DNA of 25,783 nucleotides from the NCBI GenBank assembly GCA_000310025.1, contig FN648619.1:714236-740018 (forward strand), given 5' to 3'. The position numbers and the translations under genes are program-made. This stretch comes from Ectocarpus siliculosus. Its lineage: Eukaryota; Sar; Phaeophyceae; Ectocarpales; Ectocarpaceae. Below the pieces are notes generated by a model. That model had not been told where the DNA came from and searched no databases. It was given only the letters and a program-made list of their open reading frames with translations. Positions 17,393 through 25,783 of the stretch are shown here, one piece after another. How positions within the stretch are numbered: position 1 is the first letter of the stretch; every line of letters starts with the position of its first letter.

Positions 17393-20320
17393 TTGTGTTG
17401 TTGCTGCCGGGTTGTTGCTGGGCTAGAGAAAGACAACCAGACTGGGCAAGAGAAAAGACCAATCAGTCCTGTGAGGACACGAACGAATATATGCACACGC
17501 CTCGAGCAGTACGCCAATCTTCATGGTACGCCCTGTGATCAGCTCCACTTTTTCACTCACTGGGTGCTCGACCTCTCGTGCTGGTTGCTGCTACAGAATG
17601 ATGGTTTCTCTCTCTCGTGGAAAACGTCCGTCTCTCGTTCGTTCACAGCAAGAAAATGCGAGATGAGGCTCCTTGACTCGTTGATCACCCTACAACATTG
17701 AACTGTGGTACAGCTCCTCAATTGTGTGGTCAATGTCTGGTGAGTGATCGTGTGTGTTTTGTCGATGCCGCAGCTGTTCTCCTTGTCGCTGCCGCTTTGC
17801 TAGGCCGCCCCGGCGTGCCCTTTTGCCGTGTTCAACTCCTGCCGCGTTCAACTCTCCCGTGGCCACTCACAACTTAACTCATTGTTGTGTGTTTTTTTTT
17901 TCCAGCTTTCATTCTGAAATCCCCCAATTATATGTACTTCCGAAACAATAAGGCGGTACATACTATCTTACCTCAGTGCTGCTTCCTACAGTAACAACAT
18001 TAGGATGAACTTTCGAAGAGGGCAGTATTGTGGGGATATATGTGGCATGACCCATATCTGCATGCCCTGTATTACGTTTCTGAAGTTGGCGCAGCTGGCG
18101 CGAACCTATCTCTCCCCAATGAAGACAAAACACCCCATTCCTACAACCTAGCTGTGAATCGAGAGCGCATGGACCCGCACCTATCTGCACTATGTGGTCG
18201 AAGGGCTTGTTCAACGATAGATCCCAGACTCCATCGGAGGATAGAGGATCGGAGGATAGAGGATAGAGTGTGTTGAGTGAACACAGCAGCGGCGCGTATC
18301 TTTAGTCTATCTCCGAACATGATGGAAATATCTAGTCAAATCATGATTGATTAATCGGATTCACAGAGGCGACTTCCTTGAAGTTTCCAAAAAGGATAGG
18401 AATGATAGGCAGGTTCACACCATAGTCTACCGGGCACGAAGGTTGATAGGAAGACCCTACCTATCGCGATCACACGGATTTACCTGATACCTGTTGCCCC
18501 TGCCAGCTCACCCCCAACGCAACTCATCAATTCTCTGAGAGTTCTGCCAAAAATAGAGACGTATTTATGTCCTACCCAACCATTTGCAGCTGCGAGGGCG
18601 TGCCGATTCCTGCGCCACCACAGATAATGCATGGTAACATCATCATCACAGAAACTCCCTTCTTGTTGTCCAGAAACACATCGAACGGCGATTCGGCACA
18701 CACCCGAGTGGTGCTAAGCTAAGCACACGCAGGGGCCTCATGTGACGCTTTCGGGTTGAAGGAGACACTTGATAGACCTGTTGGCCGCGTCCAATGTCGC
18801 CGCAACGTCACCGAAACAAGACTATGTAGTGATGAGGCGCCTCTATCTGAGTACCCCGAAAGGACACCACGGAGAAAAATTGAGCTAAACGTGTGCACGT
18901 CGCTGCTCTACCATATCTTCTCAAGCCAAACGCAGGAGTAAACTATGCTATCGCAGCTTTCATCGTGCCAGCGCGCCTATTTCATCAATTGTGCAAGCTG
19001 AGGGCAAGATCGAATGCACAACGGAGTAGACTTGGACCAGTCGGTGCTGCGGCAAGGGAAGACTGAAAGTTGGCGTTGGAGATGCTGATGAAAAGGTGTT
19101 AAGAGTCTGATCATTGGGGTTTCGCCGTTTTTGAAAGCGGAGGGACAATGTTTGCGCGTGCTTCAATGTCTGCGGCCACCGGAAAAATACAAATCGTTCA
19201 CATCAAATACGCCGGGTAACAAAATCTTGGAAAAACAAAGCAACAACACAAAACCGGACAAGCGTCAACACGAAAAACCGCACCCCACTGGAGTCATACG
19301 GAAGAAATGAAGAGGCCATTGGACGGGACATGAAAAATCTTATTCATAGCACATGGCGTCAAGAACAATACAAAAAAAAAAACACGATCGGGCGAGAGGA
19401 AGAGGGACTATTCCAGGCGCACAGCATTTAGACGCAAATGAAGGTCGGAGGACTCCAAACTGCACTTGACGCACAGCACGTGGCAGAAAAAAACGCGGTA
19501 CTCCCGTTCCACGAGAGTTTACGCCCTGCCGTCGACGAACGAAAAGGATACTGCAGAGTCGCAAAAAAAAAAAATGACCCCGTTACACTAGTATTTCCGT
19601 CCTGCCGTGCAACAACAAAAACATGACAAGAGGTCATCGGTATTGTATGAAAATGGTACACGAAAAGCGAAGCCGAGCTACACAAACACCATGCGGCTAC
19701 CCGTTCTCATCCTCAAATGTATCGGTTAGGTCGTCGGTCCGAAATTGACAAATAGCTAGAAAAGCGGCCTATCGCCTACGTTCGCCGCGTGACAACTCGA
19801 ACTGCAGGCCGGAAACAAGCTTAGGAACTCCCGACTCTGGCTTCCATCAGCAAAACCCCGACACAGGCCTAGTACTACGGTTTCGTGCGTACCGAGGTCC
19901 TACCATGGTTCCTTCCCTGATTCCTAGGGCCTTGACGGAGCGGCCGCCGCCGCTACATCTTCGGCGACTCAAGCATATGAACGATGGCAGCACGTCAGAA
20001 ACGATCGCAACTGCGCCCTCCAGGTTTGAGCGCCAAACGTAAAACGACGGCACCGGCTCAGAAACGATCGTGCCTCCACCTACAGTGAGAGGCGAGGGCG
20101 AGGGGAGAGATGGCACCCCCCCCCCCAGACCGATTTTCAAAGCTCGAATACTCCACACGCAAGCTTGCGCCGACACCAAAAAATGGAGCTCTTGGACACA
20201 TCTCGTCGTCGAGGATGTTCCTTGCCTGTGTCGGGCTCTTGCCGCACCCACTTTGATCGGTCGCGGAGAAATCGAGCTCATCAATTTGTTCCAGGGAAGG
20301 GGGGGGGGGGTGCCATCCCT
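16641..20320. other. Long gene-poor stretch
   Basis: I found no exon with recognisable family features. Besides the CT tract there is a GGATAGAGGATCGGAGGATAGA minisatellite-like run near 18235-18268, A-rich runs near 19372 and 19563, and a short duplicated CAGAAACGATCG motif (about 19997 and 20058). The region lies beyond the 3' end of the RING/SNF2 gene and could hold unrecognised genes of lineage-specific type. Confidence 0.45.
17347..17391. repeat. (CT)n microsatellite
   Basis: Nearly pure CT tract with one CA interruption. All open frames across it (Leu/Ser one way, Glu/Arg the other) are products of the repeat. Confidence 0.9.
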
Positions 20321-20406
20321 CCGCCTCTTTCGGTAGTTCCCCTTCCCTAGCTTTGAGCACAGCCCGCCTCTTACGGTAGTTCCCCTTCCCTAGCTTTGAG
20401 CGCAGC
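20321..20406. repeat. 43-bp tandem duplication over the RING/SNF2 stop codon
   Basis: Two nearly identical 43-bp copies share CGGTAGTTCCCCTTCCCTAG and CTTTGAGC. The inner copy (20364-20406) contains the predicted stop and last codons of the gene; the outer copy repeats them in the presumed 3' untranslated region. Confidence 0.85.
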
Positions 20407-20639
20407 CGGGAAGGCCTCCGTCGAAGTCATCATACTCGTCGTAGCCGTCGAAGTCGTGAGACATGGCGTAGTAGAGCGACCGCTTCCTCTTGGAGGCCTT
20501 CTTCTTGTTGTACTTGCGCGCGTTCCTCCGCGCCAGCTCGGCCAAAACCGCGCTGCTGTCCGCCTTTACCCCGAACAGGGCATTGTACTCGTCGATCTTG
20601 AGGTTCTTCGCGTTGTCCCTCGCGATGTTGCCGGCGATA
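20390..20639 (-). CDS. RING/SNF2 ATPase, candidate last exon
   Basis: This exon follows a T-rich tract and the acceptor CTTCAG. It starts one base before a codon, matching the two bases left by the donor AATGG/GTGAGC at 21631. It reads IAGNIARDNAKNLKIDEYNA, then LFGVKADSSAVLAELARRNA, a basic KKKASKRKRS stretch and an acidic DFDGYDEYDDFDGG tail before the stop. The NLKIDEYNALFG segment recalls the short Leu-rich helix ending many RAD5/RAD16-group proteins, and matched phase supports the join. The basic run may be a nuclear localisation signal. Alternatively translation could run into the TGA right after the previous exon, ending the protein there. Confidence 0.5.
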
Positions 20640-21630
20640 CTGAAGTTGAGCCGTAAAAAAACGAAAAAGAAAAAACAGAACATGACAAGAGGCGTTTTTC
20701 TTCCGAGTCGGTCCGTTCTAGACAAAATAGGCCCTGCTCGCTCACGTGTGTGACACGAATGAGCTTGGCAGTCAGGACAGGTATATCGAGGCGGGAACGT
20801 GCCGCATGAGGTCACGTCAACTCGAGACGCCGATTCCATTCCAGGTTATCAAATCAGGCGTAGAAACGAGCAAAACGTGAGTATGGAGGGTGTCTATTCT
20901 ATTTCATTCTATATACTTGAATTTTTCGATTTAACTATGCCTTCATCCTCAAGTTCTTGGTGGCGGGGAAGGGAATGTGAGGGCGCAAACAGATCAAAAT
21001 CCGCCATTTCAGCTCACGGGCAAGCGCGACACAGCCTGGGGCTCGGAGCCATCCGCACATGTGGTTGTCATATCGCACCATCTCGAGAGGGTATTTTGGC
21101 GGAACAACCATCAGCTATGCAAACTGTTTCCTCTCGCCAGGGAAGCAGCCGCCACATCCATGGTCCAAACATTTGCCTCTCGACAGAATACACGAGACAG
21201 CGGAAACGCACTCACGGACGGTAGGCTGTGACAAGAGATGACAAGGGATACTCCGCGAGAATAACAAAAGGTGCGCGGAAACGACCATTATCATTATCAG
21301 CCACGTCCAAAAGGTAGAGGGATAACGTCCCTGAAAGAGCGCATGTCTTTCGAGAGCCCGGAAACGATCAGCAGCAGCAGCAGCCACATCCGAATGGGAA
21401 AGCAAAAGCCCTCCTGCAAGAAGGAAAACCCGGAGAAGTAGCTGCGGACTGCCATGGAAGACTAACATCCGGAGGCGAGATGGCTCCTCCTCCCTACTCG
21501 TGCTTCCAGCCTTTTGGACGTGGCTGATAATGATGATGGTCGTTTCGGCGCTGTCTACGAAGACGCGCGCGGCGCTACTGGCCCGGACAAACAACCCATG
21601 CCTCTCTGCAGAGGCAGGCGTAGCGCTCAC

Positions 21631-21740
21631 CCATTGCTGCCGGCTCCAACGGCGGCGGAGGCGGAGCCCTCGGTCGCTTGCTTCTTCTGCAGGGCGAGGA
21701 TGCGGGTCTCAATCGAGTCCTTCAGGACCAGCTTCGTTAC
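21631..21740 (-). CDS. RING/SNF2 ATPase, exon after motif VI
   Basis: The exon starts after GACTTAG and reads VTKLVLKDSIETRILALQKK, then QATEGSASAAVGAGSN. The pattern V..L..KDSIE..IL.LQ.KK is the standard helical segment directly after helicase motif VI in SNF2 proteins, where family members have lines like IEDSVEE.IL.LQ. It joins in phase 0 to the exon ending RPVT at 22428, so the junction reads TRPVT/VTKLV as expected. Its 3' end is either the donor GG/GTGAGC, used here, or the TGA contained in that same donor. Confidence 0.7.
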
Positions 21741-22120
21741 CTAAGTCAACAGTACACAGCAGTGCCAATGCCAATGACAATGAAACGGTGTCAAGAGATC
21801 TTCGTAACGCAACAATAGCAACAAGACAGCGTTGACGACAGGTTTCTAACCTGGCCAACATCACCATCATCATCAACAACACCAAACAACATCAAGCAGC
21901 CACCAACACCACCACCACCAACAACAACAACCGAACACCGCAGACAGGCACAACGCAGGTATAACGTTTCAACGGGCAACCGGCACCTCTCCCTCGACAA
22001 CTCACAAATCCGCCCGCAACCCAACACCTGAGTAGTCGGTGCAACGCTATTCAGCTTCAGCACCGAACCTGGCTCGCGATGAACGCCCCGTCGCACAGAC
22101 AACGAAACTTCCGCCAGAAC

Positions 22121-22235
22121 GAGTGAAACCACGCCACCAAAAAGAGTGAATTCGTGCCACCGAAACACAAAAAAAGAGTGAAACCGTGCCACCAAAAAGA
22201 GTGGACCCGTACCACGAAAAAAGAGTGAAACCGTA
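22121..22235. repeat. Five-unit tandem repeat in RING/SNF2 intron
   Basis: GAGTG(A/G)A..C(C/G)(T/A)(G/A)CCAC begins units near 22121, 22144, 22176, 22199 and 22223, spaced 23-32 bp with A-rich connectors. It lies in the intron between exons 21631-21740 and 22428-22499. Upstream of it is a CAC/AAC-rich low-complexity stretch (about 21860-21935). Confidence 0.75.
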
Positions 22236-22427
22236 CAGTACTTTCACAGCGGGAATAACCAGTCGAACAACACCTTGACTACCGCAAAAGTGCTGTGCGC
22301 AAGACGATGGTCTCGCTTCGAATTGAAATCGCCCCAGATACATCAGTATCGTGCGGGGGGACATGCCGATTACCCAACGTTCATGACAACGATTTCAACG
22401 CCAATAGGCAGGAAGGCACGCGCTCAC

Positions 22428-22499
22428 CGTCACGGGGCGGGTCTGTCCCAGTCGGTAGACCCTTCCGATCGCCTGCTTCTCCAGAGCCAGGTTGAGCAA
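22428..22499 (-). CDS. RING/SNF2 ATPase, exon with helicase motif VI
   Basis: A 24-codon exon runs between acceptor TTCTTTAG and donor ACG/GTGAGC, phase 0 at both ends. It reads LLNLALEKQAIGRVYRLGQT followed by RPVT. QAIGRVYRLGQTRPV is helicase motif VI of the SNF2 superfamily, with the two Arg residues that contact ATP. RVYRLGQ with RPV is the form seen in the RAD5/RAD16/HLTF/SHPRH group (commonly RVHRLGQ). The start continues the preceding exon's LLEP. Most relatives have W.NP where this protein has LNLA, a mild oddity. Confidence 0.85.
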
Positions 22500-22544
22500 C
22501 TAAAGAACCGCGAACAACACGGATTTCCCGCGGTCGTAGGGAAC

Positions 22545-22549
<5 letters not shown>

Positions 22550-22576
<27 letters not shown>
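22550..22576. repeat. (CAG)n microsatellite in intron
   Basis: About nine CAG/GCA units lie about 50 bp upstream of the acceptor for the motif VI exon (minus strand), that is, within the likely branch-point and pyrimidine-tract region, where on the transcript they read as CTG repeats. Confidence 0.9.
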
Positions 22577-22580
<4 letters not shown>

Positions 22581-22823
22581 AGGATAAGGTTGAGCATAAA
22601 GGGAACAGCAGGTGTGACTCGGAACATCAACGGACACAAGCGCAGCGCCCGCTCGGCGATGTTCGGATTCTATTTCTGGCTCTTCAGATAGAAAACCAAG
22701 AAACGACTTCAGCCACCAAAACGCAGCAATAGAAAATCAAATGAAACATCGAAACGAAGACGCGGTGGCACGGAAATCCCCAGGCAAGGTGTTCAACAAG
22801 ATTGGGCGGGAAGAGCAAAGTAC

Positions 22824-22928
22824 CGGTTCGAGCAGGAAGACGTTGTTGGCCTGCGTGAGGTTGATCCCCACAGCTCCTGATCGCACCGACAGGAGGAAGA
22901 CCGTCGTCGGGGGGTCCTTCGCGAACGC
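22824..22928 (-). CDS. RING/SNF2 ATPase, exon with helicase motif V
   Basis: A 35-codon exon runs between acceptor GTTAACAG and donor CCG/GTACTT, phase 0 at both ends. It reads AFAKDPPTTVFLLSVRSGAV, then GINLTQANNVFLLEP. This is motifs IV-V of the SNF2 C-terminal lobe: the VFLLS strand, then SGAVGINLT, where relatives usually have KAGGVGLNLT or SLKAGGVALNLT, and ANNVFLLEP, where relatives have A..VFL.DP. VRSGAVGINLTQAN is closest to SHPRH and RAD5-like members. The joins to the exons on both sides give an uninterrupted family-like sequence. Confidence 0.85.
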
Positions 22929-23127
22929 CTGTTAACGCGGTAGAAACCCGTCGCGAAGGAAGAGAGGGAAGCGACACCACCGGATTGAGGTGGGTAGGAT
23001 AACGACCATGTGAGCTTGCTCGTCGGGTGGACACCGAGTCACGGGCGTGTATGTATGTATTGGGTAGTTATCATGACGTTTGTGGTTAAAGTACTGTATT
23101 TTCGCTTTCACTGCCGCAACACCGTCT

Positions 23128-23166
23128 GCCACCGAAAATGACGTTTGGCCACCGAAAATGACGTTT
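23128..23166. repeat. 20-bp tandem duplication in intron
   Basis: GCCACCGAAAATGACGTTT occurs twice with one base between copies; a diverged relative (CGTCTGCCACCCAAGATAAG) follows near 23207. Non-coding, within the intron between the Ia/IV and V exons of the RING/SNF2 gene. Confidence 0.85.
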
Positions 23167-23407
23167 ATCGCCGACCCTGCTGTCACTACGCTTCAACTGA
23201 TACATCGTCTGCCACCCAAGATAAGTTTATGGCTTAATGTCTGTTCGCTTTCACAAAGACAAGTTCTGCATGCCACTACTCCCGCTTCTGCTGGTGCCTG
23301 CTCCTCCTCTGCTGGTGCACGCGCAACCGCTGCCACAACCTCTCGACGCTACCACCCATCACCGCAAAACCTCTACAACACCACTCGACGTATTCTGCGG
23401 AACGTAC

Positions 23408-23548
23408 CGTGAGCGCCGCGGTCCTCTGCGTCCGGGACATGTTTCCCGTGAGCGTGCGGAACTGGAAGCCCCTCTTGGGCAGGGTGCGCTTGAGCCACTC
23501 CAGGGAAGAGTTGAACTGTGAAAAGACCAGGCTCTTTGATGTGGGGTC
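23408..23548 (-). CDS. RING/SNF2 ATPase, first exon of helicase C lobe
   Basis: A 47-codon exon runs between acceptor GATTGGCAG and donor ACG/GTACGT, phase 0 at both ends. It reads DPTSKSLVFSQFNSSLEWLK, then RTLPKRGFQFRTLTGNMSRT and QRTAALT. KSLVFSQF..SL..L...L...GF.F..L.G.MS...R..A is the hallmark start of the SNF2 Helicase_C domain (motif IV region), and KSLVFSQF is typical of RAD16/RAD5/HLTF proteins. With the upstream exon the junction becomes LVEMLAGIHAK/DPTSKSLVF, just as in relatives, where a helix leads into this strand. Confidence 0.9.
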
Positions 23549-23567
23549 CTGCCAATCGGATGAAGGG

Positions 23568-23735
23568 GGGGGGTGGGGGTACGCAAGTGCTGCATTACTT
23601 AGCTCTAAAACCATTGACCGCGCGTCCTCTCGACGAGGGGGGGGGTGTACTCACGAAAACACATGCCGCGGCCGGTAGACCATTGACCTCGCATCACTAC
23701 AAGCCCAGATGAGCAATATGCCGGGTTTCCCTGGC
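23568..23735 (+). repeat. SINE-like repeat, one partial and one longer copy
   Basis: A partial unit (about 23568-23635) and a longer one (about 23636-23735) each begin with a G-run, GGTACgCA or GTGTACTCA, and include ACCATTGACC(G/T)CGC(G/A)TC. The same block occurs at 24640-24740. The series GGTAG/CGTTAG, then ATTGACCTCGCATC, and GGTT with a C-rich follow-up is tRNA-like (D-arm, anticodon-loop-like CTCGCAT), which suggests a tRNA-derived short interspersed element. The tRNA origin is inference. It sits in the intron between the RING exon and the helicase exon. Confidence 0.5.
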
Positions 23736-24085
23736 TACGTTTCGCAAGGATTAACCAGAGGCTGGCCATCATCATTACGTTAAGGAGGAGAAGGAAGAGC
23801 GGGCTGAAATACTGCTCTTGTCGCACGCGAAAAAGAGCAGCGCCCGAAGAGGGAAGACTACACAGATCGCGCCCGCTGGACAGCTCGGGTGAGCCTTACG
23901 CCTTGGCGACGCCATATCTTTCGCGGGAAGCTCAACACACTCCCGGAAGCGAGCGCTCGAGGAGTCGCACCCACCCCCGCCAACGACACAGGAGCCATCC
24001 GTGCGGGCGCCGTGCGTAACCTAGCGGGTTTGCGTGGGTCCAACCGACAGCTCAAAGAGCAACGAGTAGGATCACACACACACAC

Positions 24086-24165
24086 AGTGTTTTTGTGTTT
24101 TCAACCGCACTAAGACTGACCTCTTTTCATTGGTCAGCCGGTTAGCGCGGTCGATGCTAACAATA
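24086..24165 (+). promoter_or_regulatory. Relic of the HTH-element promoter inside RING/SNF2 intron
   Basis: GTGTTTTCAACCGCACTAAG, ACTGACCTCTTTTCATTGGT, CAGCCGGTTAGCGCGGTCGA match, in inverse orientation, the stretch upstream of the zinc-finger/HTH gene (12829-12912) with only a few differences. The TATA position here reads AACAATAAAAAAG, so the core promoter is weakened. It is antisense to the host gene and preceded by a (CA)n run at 24073-24087. Confidence 0.6.
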
Positions 24166-24236
24166 AAAAAGAAACACCCACACCTTTACATGAGCTAACG
24201 AACGCTCACGCCCTCGTCTCAACAGCCCTCCATTAC

Positions 24237-24584
24237 CTTGGCGTGGATGCCGGCAAGCATCTCCACCAGAGCTTTAAGCTTGGTCTCCATCACCACTCCG
24301 GTGCCCGGCGAAGCTGAAGAAGAAGACCCTCCAGAGCTACTCGACCCGCCGCCTCCTGCCGAACCACCGCCGCCTCCTTGTTCCTGGGGCTCGGGCTTGG
24401 TCGCCCCAGAACTAGACCCCGTTGGAGCCGCTGCTGCTGCTGCTGCTGCTGCGGCGGCGGCGGCGGCGGCGGCGGCGGCACCACCGCCGACGTGGGTAAG
24501 GTCGTCCAGCCGAACGGTCTTCTTGCACTTGGGGCAGGGGCCCTGGTCGTCCTCCTTCTTGGTCAACACCGACGAGATGCACGC
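24237..24584 (-). CDS. RING/SNF2 ATPase, exon with RING C-terminal half and polyalanine linker
   Basis: A 116-codon exon runs between acceptor GATGTCAG and donor AAG/GTAATG, phase 0. It begins ACISSVLTKKEDDQGPCPKC, the second half of a C3HC4 RING finger: C..CI...L, then CP.C, with the first four zinc ligands expected in the previous exon outside the window. After KKTVRLDDLTHVGG comes about 18 alanines, then Gly/Ser-rich sequence with PTGSSSGATKPEPQEQ, and finally ETKLKALVEMLAGIHAK, the helix leading into the helicase C lobe. A RING between the two helicase lobes defines the RAD5/RAD16/HLTF/SHPRH group of ubiquitin ligase-translocases used in DNA-damage tolerance and nucleotide excision repair. 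The low-complexity linker of ~80 residues between RING and C lobe is unusual. The N-terminal helicase lobe lies beyond the right end. Confidence 0.85.
24425..24482. repeat. Alanine-coding trinucleotide run
   Basis: On the plus strand, GCTGCTGCTGCTGCTGCTGCT is followed by GCGGCGGCGG units; on the coding minus strand these are GCA/GCC codons giving the polyalanine tract of the RING/SNF2 protein. Mixed codons suggest the tract is partly selected at protein level, but the two pure blocks could still change length. Confidence 0.9.
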
Positions 24585-24639
24585 CTGACATCACACACAA
24601 TTGTAGGAAGAAATTGCGGCGACGGGAGGGGGGAGGGGG

Positions 24640-24740
24640 GGGGGGGGGGGGTACTCATAGTAGTGCATGCCGTAGTCGTTAGAACATTGACCTCGCATCC
24701 CTTCAAAGCCGGGACGGAGCACGCCAGGTTCTCACCGGAC
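24640..24740 (+). repeat. SINE-like repeat, second location
   Basis: Starts in a G-run at about 24628 and reads GTACTCATAGTAGTGCATGC, CGTAGTCGTTAGAACATTGA, CCTCGCATCCCTTCAAAGCC and ends near CCAGGTTCTCACCGG. The TAGTCGTTAG part resembles a polymerase III A box and GGTTCTCACC a weak B box. Relative of the copies at 23568-23735. Confidence 0.5.
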
Positions 24741-25071
24741 CAGGCTCTCACATAACCAAGCGCGAAGCGCCGTGAGGTACTCGGCGAGTCGCATCTTGTG
24801 CTTACTTCCTTGCGTACGGATGACAGCTGCGTATGACTTAATTTATTTTCAGGTGCTTTCACTTGCAGAGACAGTTATAAGAACTGTGTAACTGCCTCGA
24901 TGGGTGCTTGATCATTTTAACACAACGTGGTACGATCATCCCCCTTGCACGGAGTGAGGGTTCTCGACCCCGCACAACATGATATACTCGACCACCATTA
25001 TGGTTACCGCAAAAAAAAACAGAGGTAAAAAAAAGAAACGGTAACCTGGTTGCCGAGTTCACGAAGTGAAT

Positions 25072-25204
25072 TGGCTTGTTTTACAACGTCGTTGCCAAGC
25101 GACGAAAACCCAATCCCGATGGCAAACACCGAGGGGGGGGCTTGTTTTACAACGTCGTTGCCAAGCGACGAAAACCTAACCCCGATGACAAACACCGGGG
25201 GGGG
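25072..25204. repeat. Two-copy direct repeat, 66-67 bp
   Basis: GCTTGTTTTACAACGTCGTT, GCCAAGCGACGAAAACC, then CCGATG(G/A)CAAACACCG and a G-run occur twice with four or five differences. Non-coding. The G-run ends may have favoured mis-assembly next to it. Confidence 0.85.
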
Positions 25205-25205
25205 C

Positions 25206-25783
25206 GCTGGGGGGGGGGGGGGGGGGTAACCCAAAGGGGTCATTCCCTAATCCTTTTAACCTTTACCCCCCATCCCCACAAAACCCGGAACGAACACCCC
25301 CGGGTTTCCCCCGAACCGGGTCTCCCATCACCAAACCCCAAACCCCCTGGAGTATTTTGGCAATCCCCAAAAAGGGGAACCGCCTCCCTCTTAAGGGGTT
25401 CCGCATCTTTTGCTTTATTTCTTTCCTACCGGGTAAAACTACCTATTAATTAATTTTTTTTTTGGGGCTTTTCCTTCCCAAAAAAATTTTAAACACTTTT
25501 TAAATTCCCCCAAGAAACTTTACCCTTTTTAAACAAACTGGGGCCAACATCCCCCCTTTCCCCGAATGAAGGTTTTCCACCCCCCCCAAAATTATCTACT
25601 CCAACCCCCTTTTTGTTTCCCCCCAAAAAAAAAACCAAGTAAAAAAAAAAAACCCGGAACCCTGTTTTCCAATTTCCCAAATGAAATTGGTTTTTTTAAA
25701 AACTCCTTTCCCAACCAACAAAACCCCATCCCCAAGGGAAAAACCCAGGGGGGGGGCCCTTGGGGGGGGGGGAAAAAAAAAAA
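25206..25783. other. Degraded duplicate of the preceding ~575 bp; probable sequencing or assembly artefact
   Basis: From the G-run near 25208 to the window end, the sequence follows 24630-25208 in order, with single bases replaced by their neighbours and homopolymers lengthened. GGGTTCTCGACCCCGCACAA at 24959 becomes AGGTTTTCCACCCCCCCCAA near 25570, and GCGACGAAAACCCAATCCCG becomes ACCAACAAAACCCCATCCCC near 25714. Substitution toward the adjacent base is typical of failing base calls at a read end, not of evolution. Frames here are meaningless. Confidence 0.8.

Noticed and set aside
17251-17517. Minus-strand frame with an Arg/Glu repeat and its plus-strand Leu/Ser counterpart
   Set aside because: Both come from the CT dinucleotide tract.
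21115-21630. Minus-strand 171-codon frame between the last RING/SNF2 exons
   Set aside because: It begins at the exon's donor region and covers intron sequence; no motif, and it overlaps a phase-consistent intron.
22275-22691. Plus-strand 138-codon frame
   Set aside because: It is antisense to the motif VI exon of the RING/SNF2 gene, where the minus strand has clear family residues.
25076-25453. Plus-strand 125-codon frame near the right end
   Set aside because: It runs from a direct repeat into the degraded contig end, so it is an artefact.
1-25783. CRISPR array, rRNA or prokaryotic operon
   Set aside because: Tandem repeats present have no regular spacer structure, and gene structure is eukaryotic throughout.

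Overview
The window looks like nuclear DNA of an intron-rich eukaryote. Recognisable exons are short, end in GT donors, begin after AG acceptors, and are separated by introns of about 0.1-2 kb. Serine, alanine and glycine homopolymer tracts, many microsatellites and several dispersed repeat families fit a large-genome protist. My best guess is a photosynthetic stramenopile, most likely a brown alga, but this is inference from style; no marker gene fixes the lineage. There is no sign of operons, bacterial genes or rRNA. All confident genes lie on the minus strand.

Layout. About 170-2960 and 14720-16550 hold two diverged copies of one gene. Each has a first exon encoding a SUMO-interacting motif and a later exon with a basic nuclear-localisation cluster. 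The same flanking repeats lie in the same order, so this is a segmental duplication. Between them, 3816-5414 carries an unrecognised serine-rich, charged protein (terminal exon clear, main exon apparently broken by homopolymer frameshifts). A foldback/direct-repeat array lies at 5790-6770, and 7358-8553 holds exons of a probable secreted protein. 8554-11322 has only weak open frames.

At 11325-13605 is a TIR-bounded 2.28-kb element with TA at both ends. It has subterminal copies of a CCGGCACTA-type motif and a complete 245-aa gene joining a Cys/His zinc-binding module to a CENP-B/pogo-like helix-turn-helix, without a visible DDE nuclease. A short related MITE-like element sits at 1412-1561. 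The promoter of the 245-aa gene, with CCAAT and TATA boxes, recurs as relics at about 7088 and 24086.

16455-20389 appears gene-free. From 20390 to the right end lies the 3' half of a RAD5/RAD16/HLTF-type SNF2 ATPase with an internal RING finger (minus strand). Six exons join in frame. Its 5' part is beyond the window, and the contig end (about 25206-25783) is a base-call-degraded second copy of the preceding ~575 bp, so the sequence there should not be trusted.
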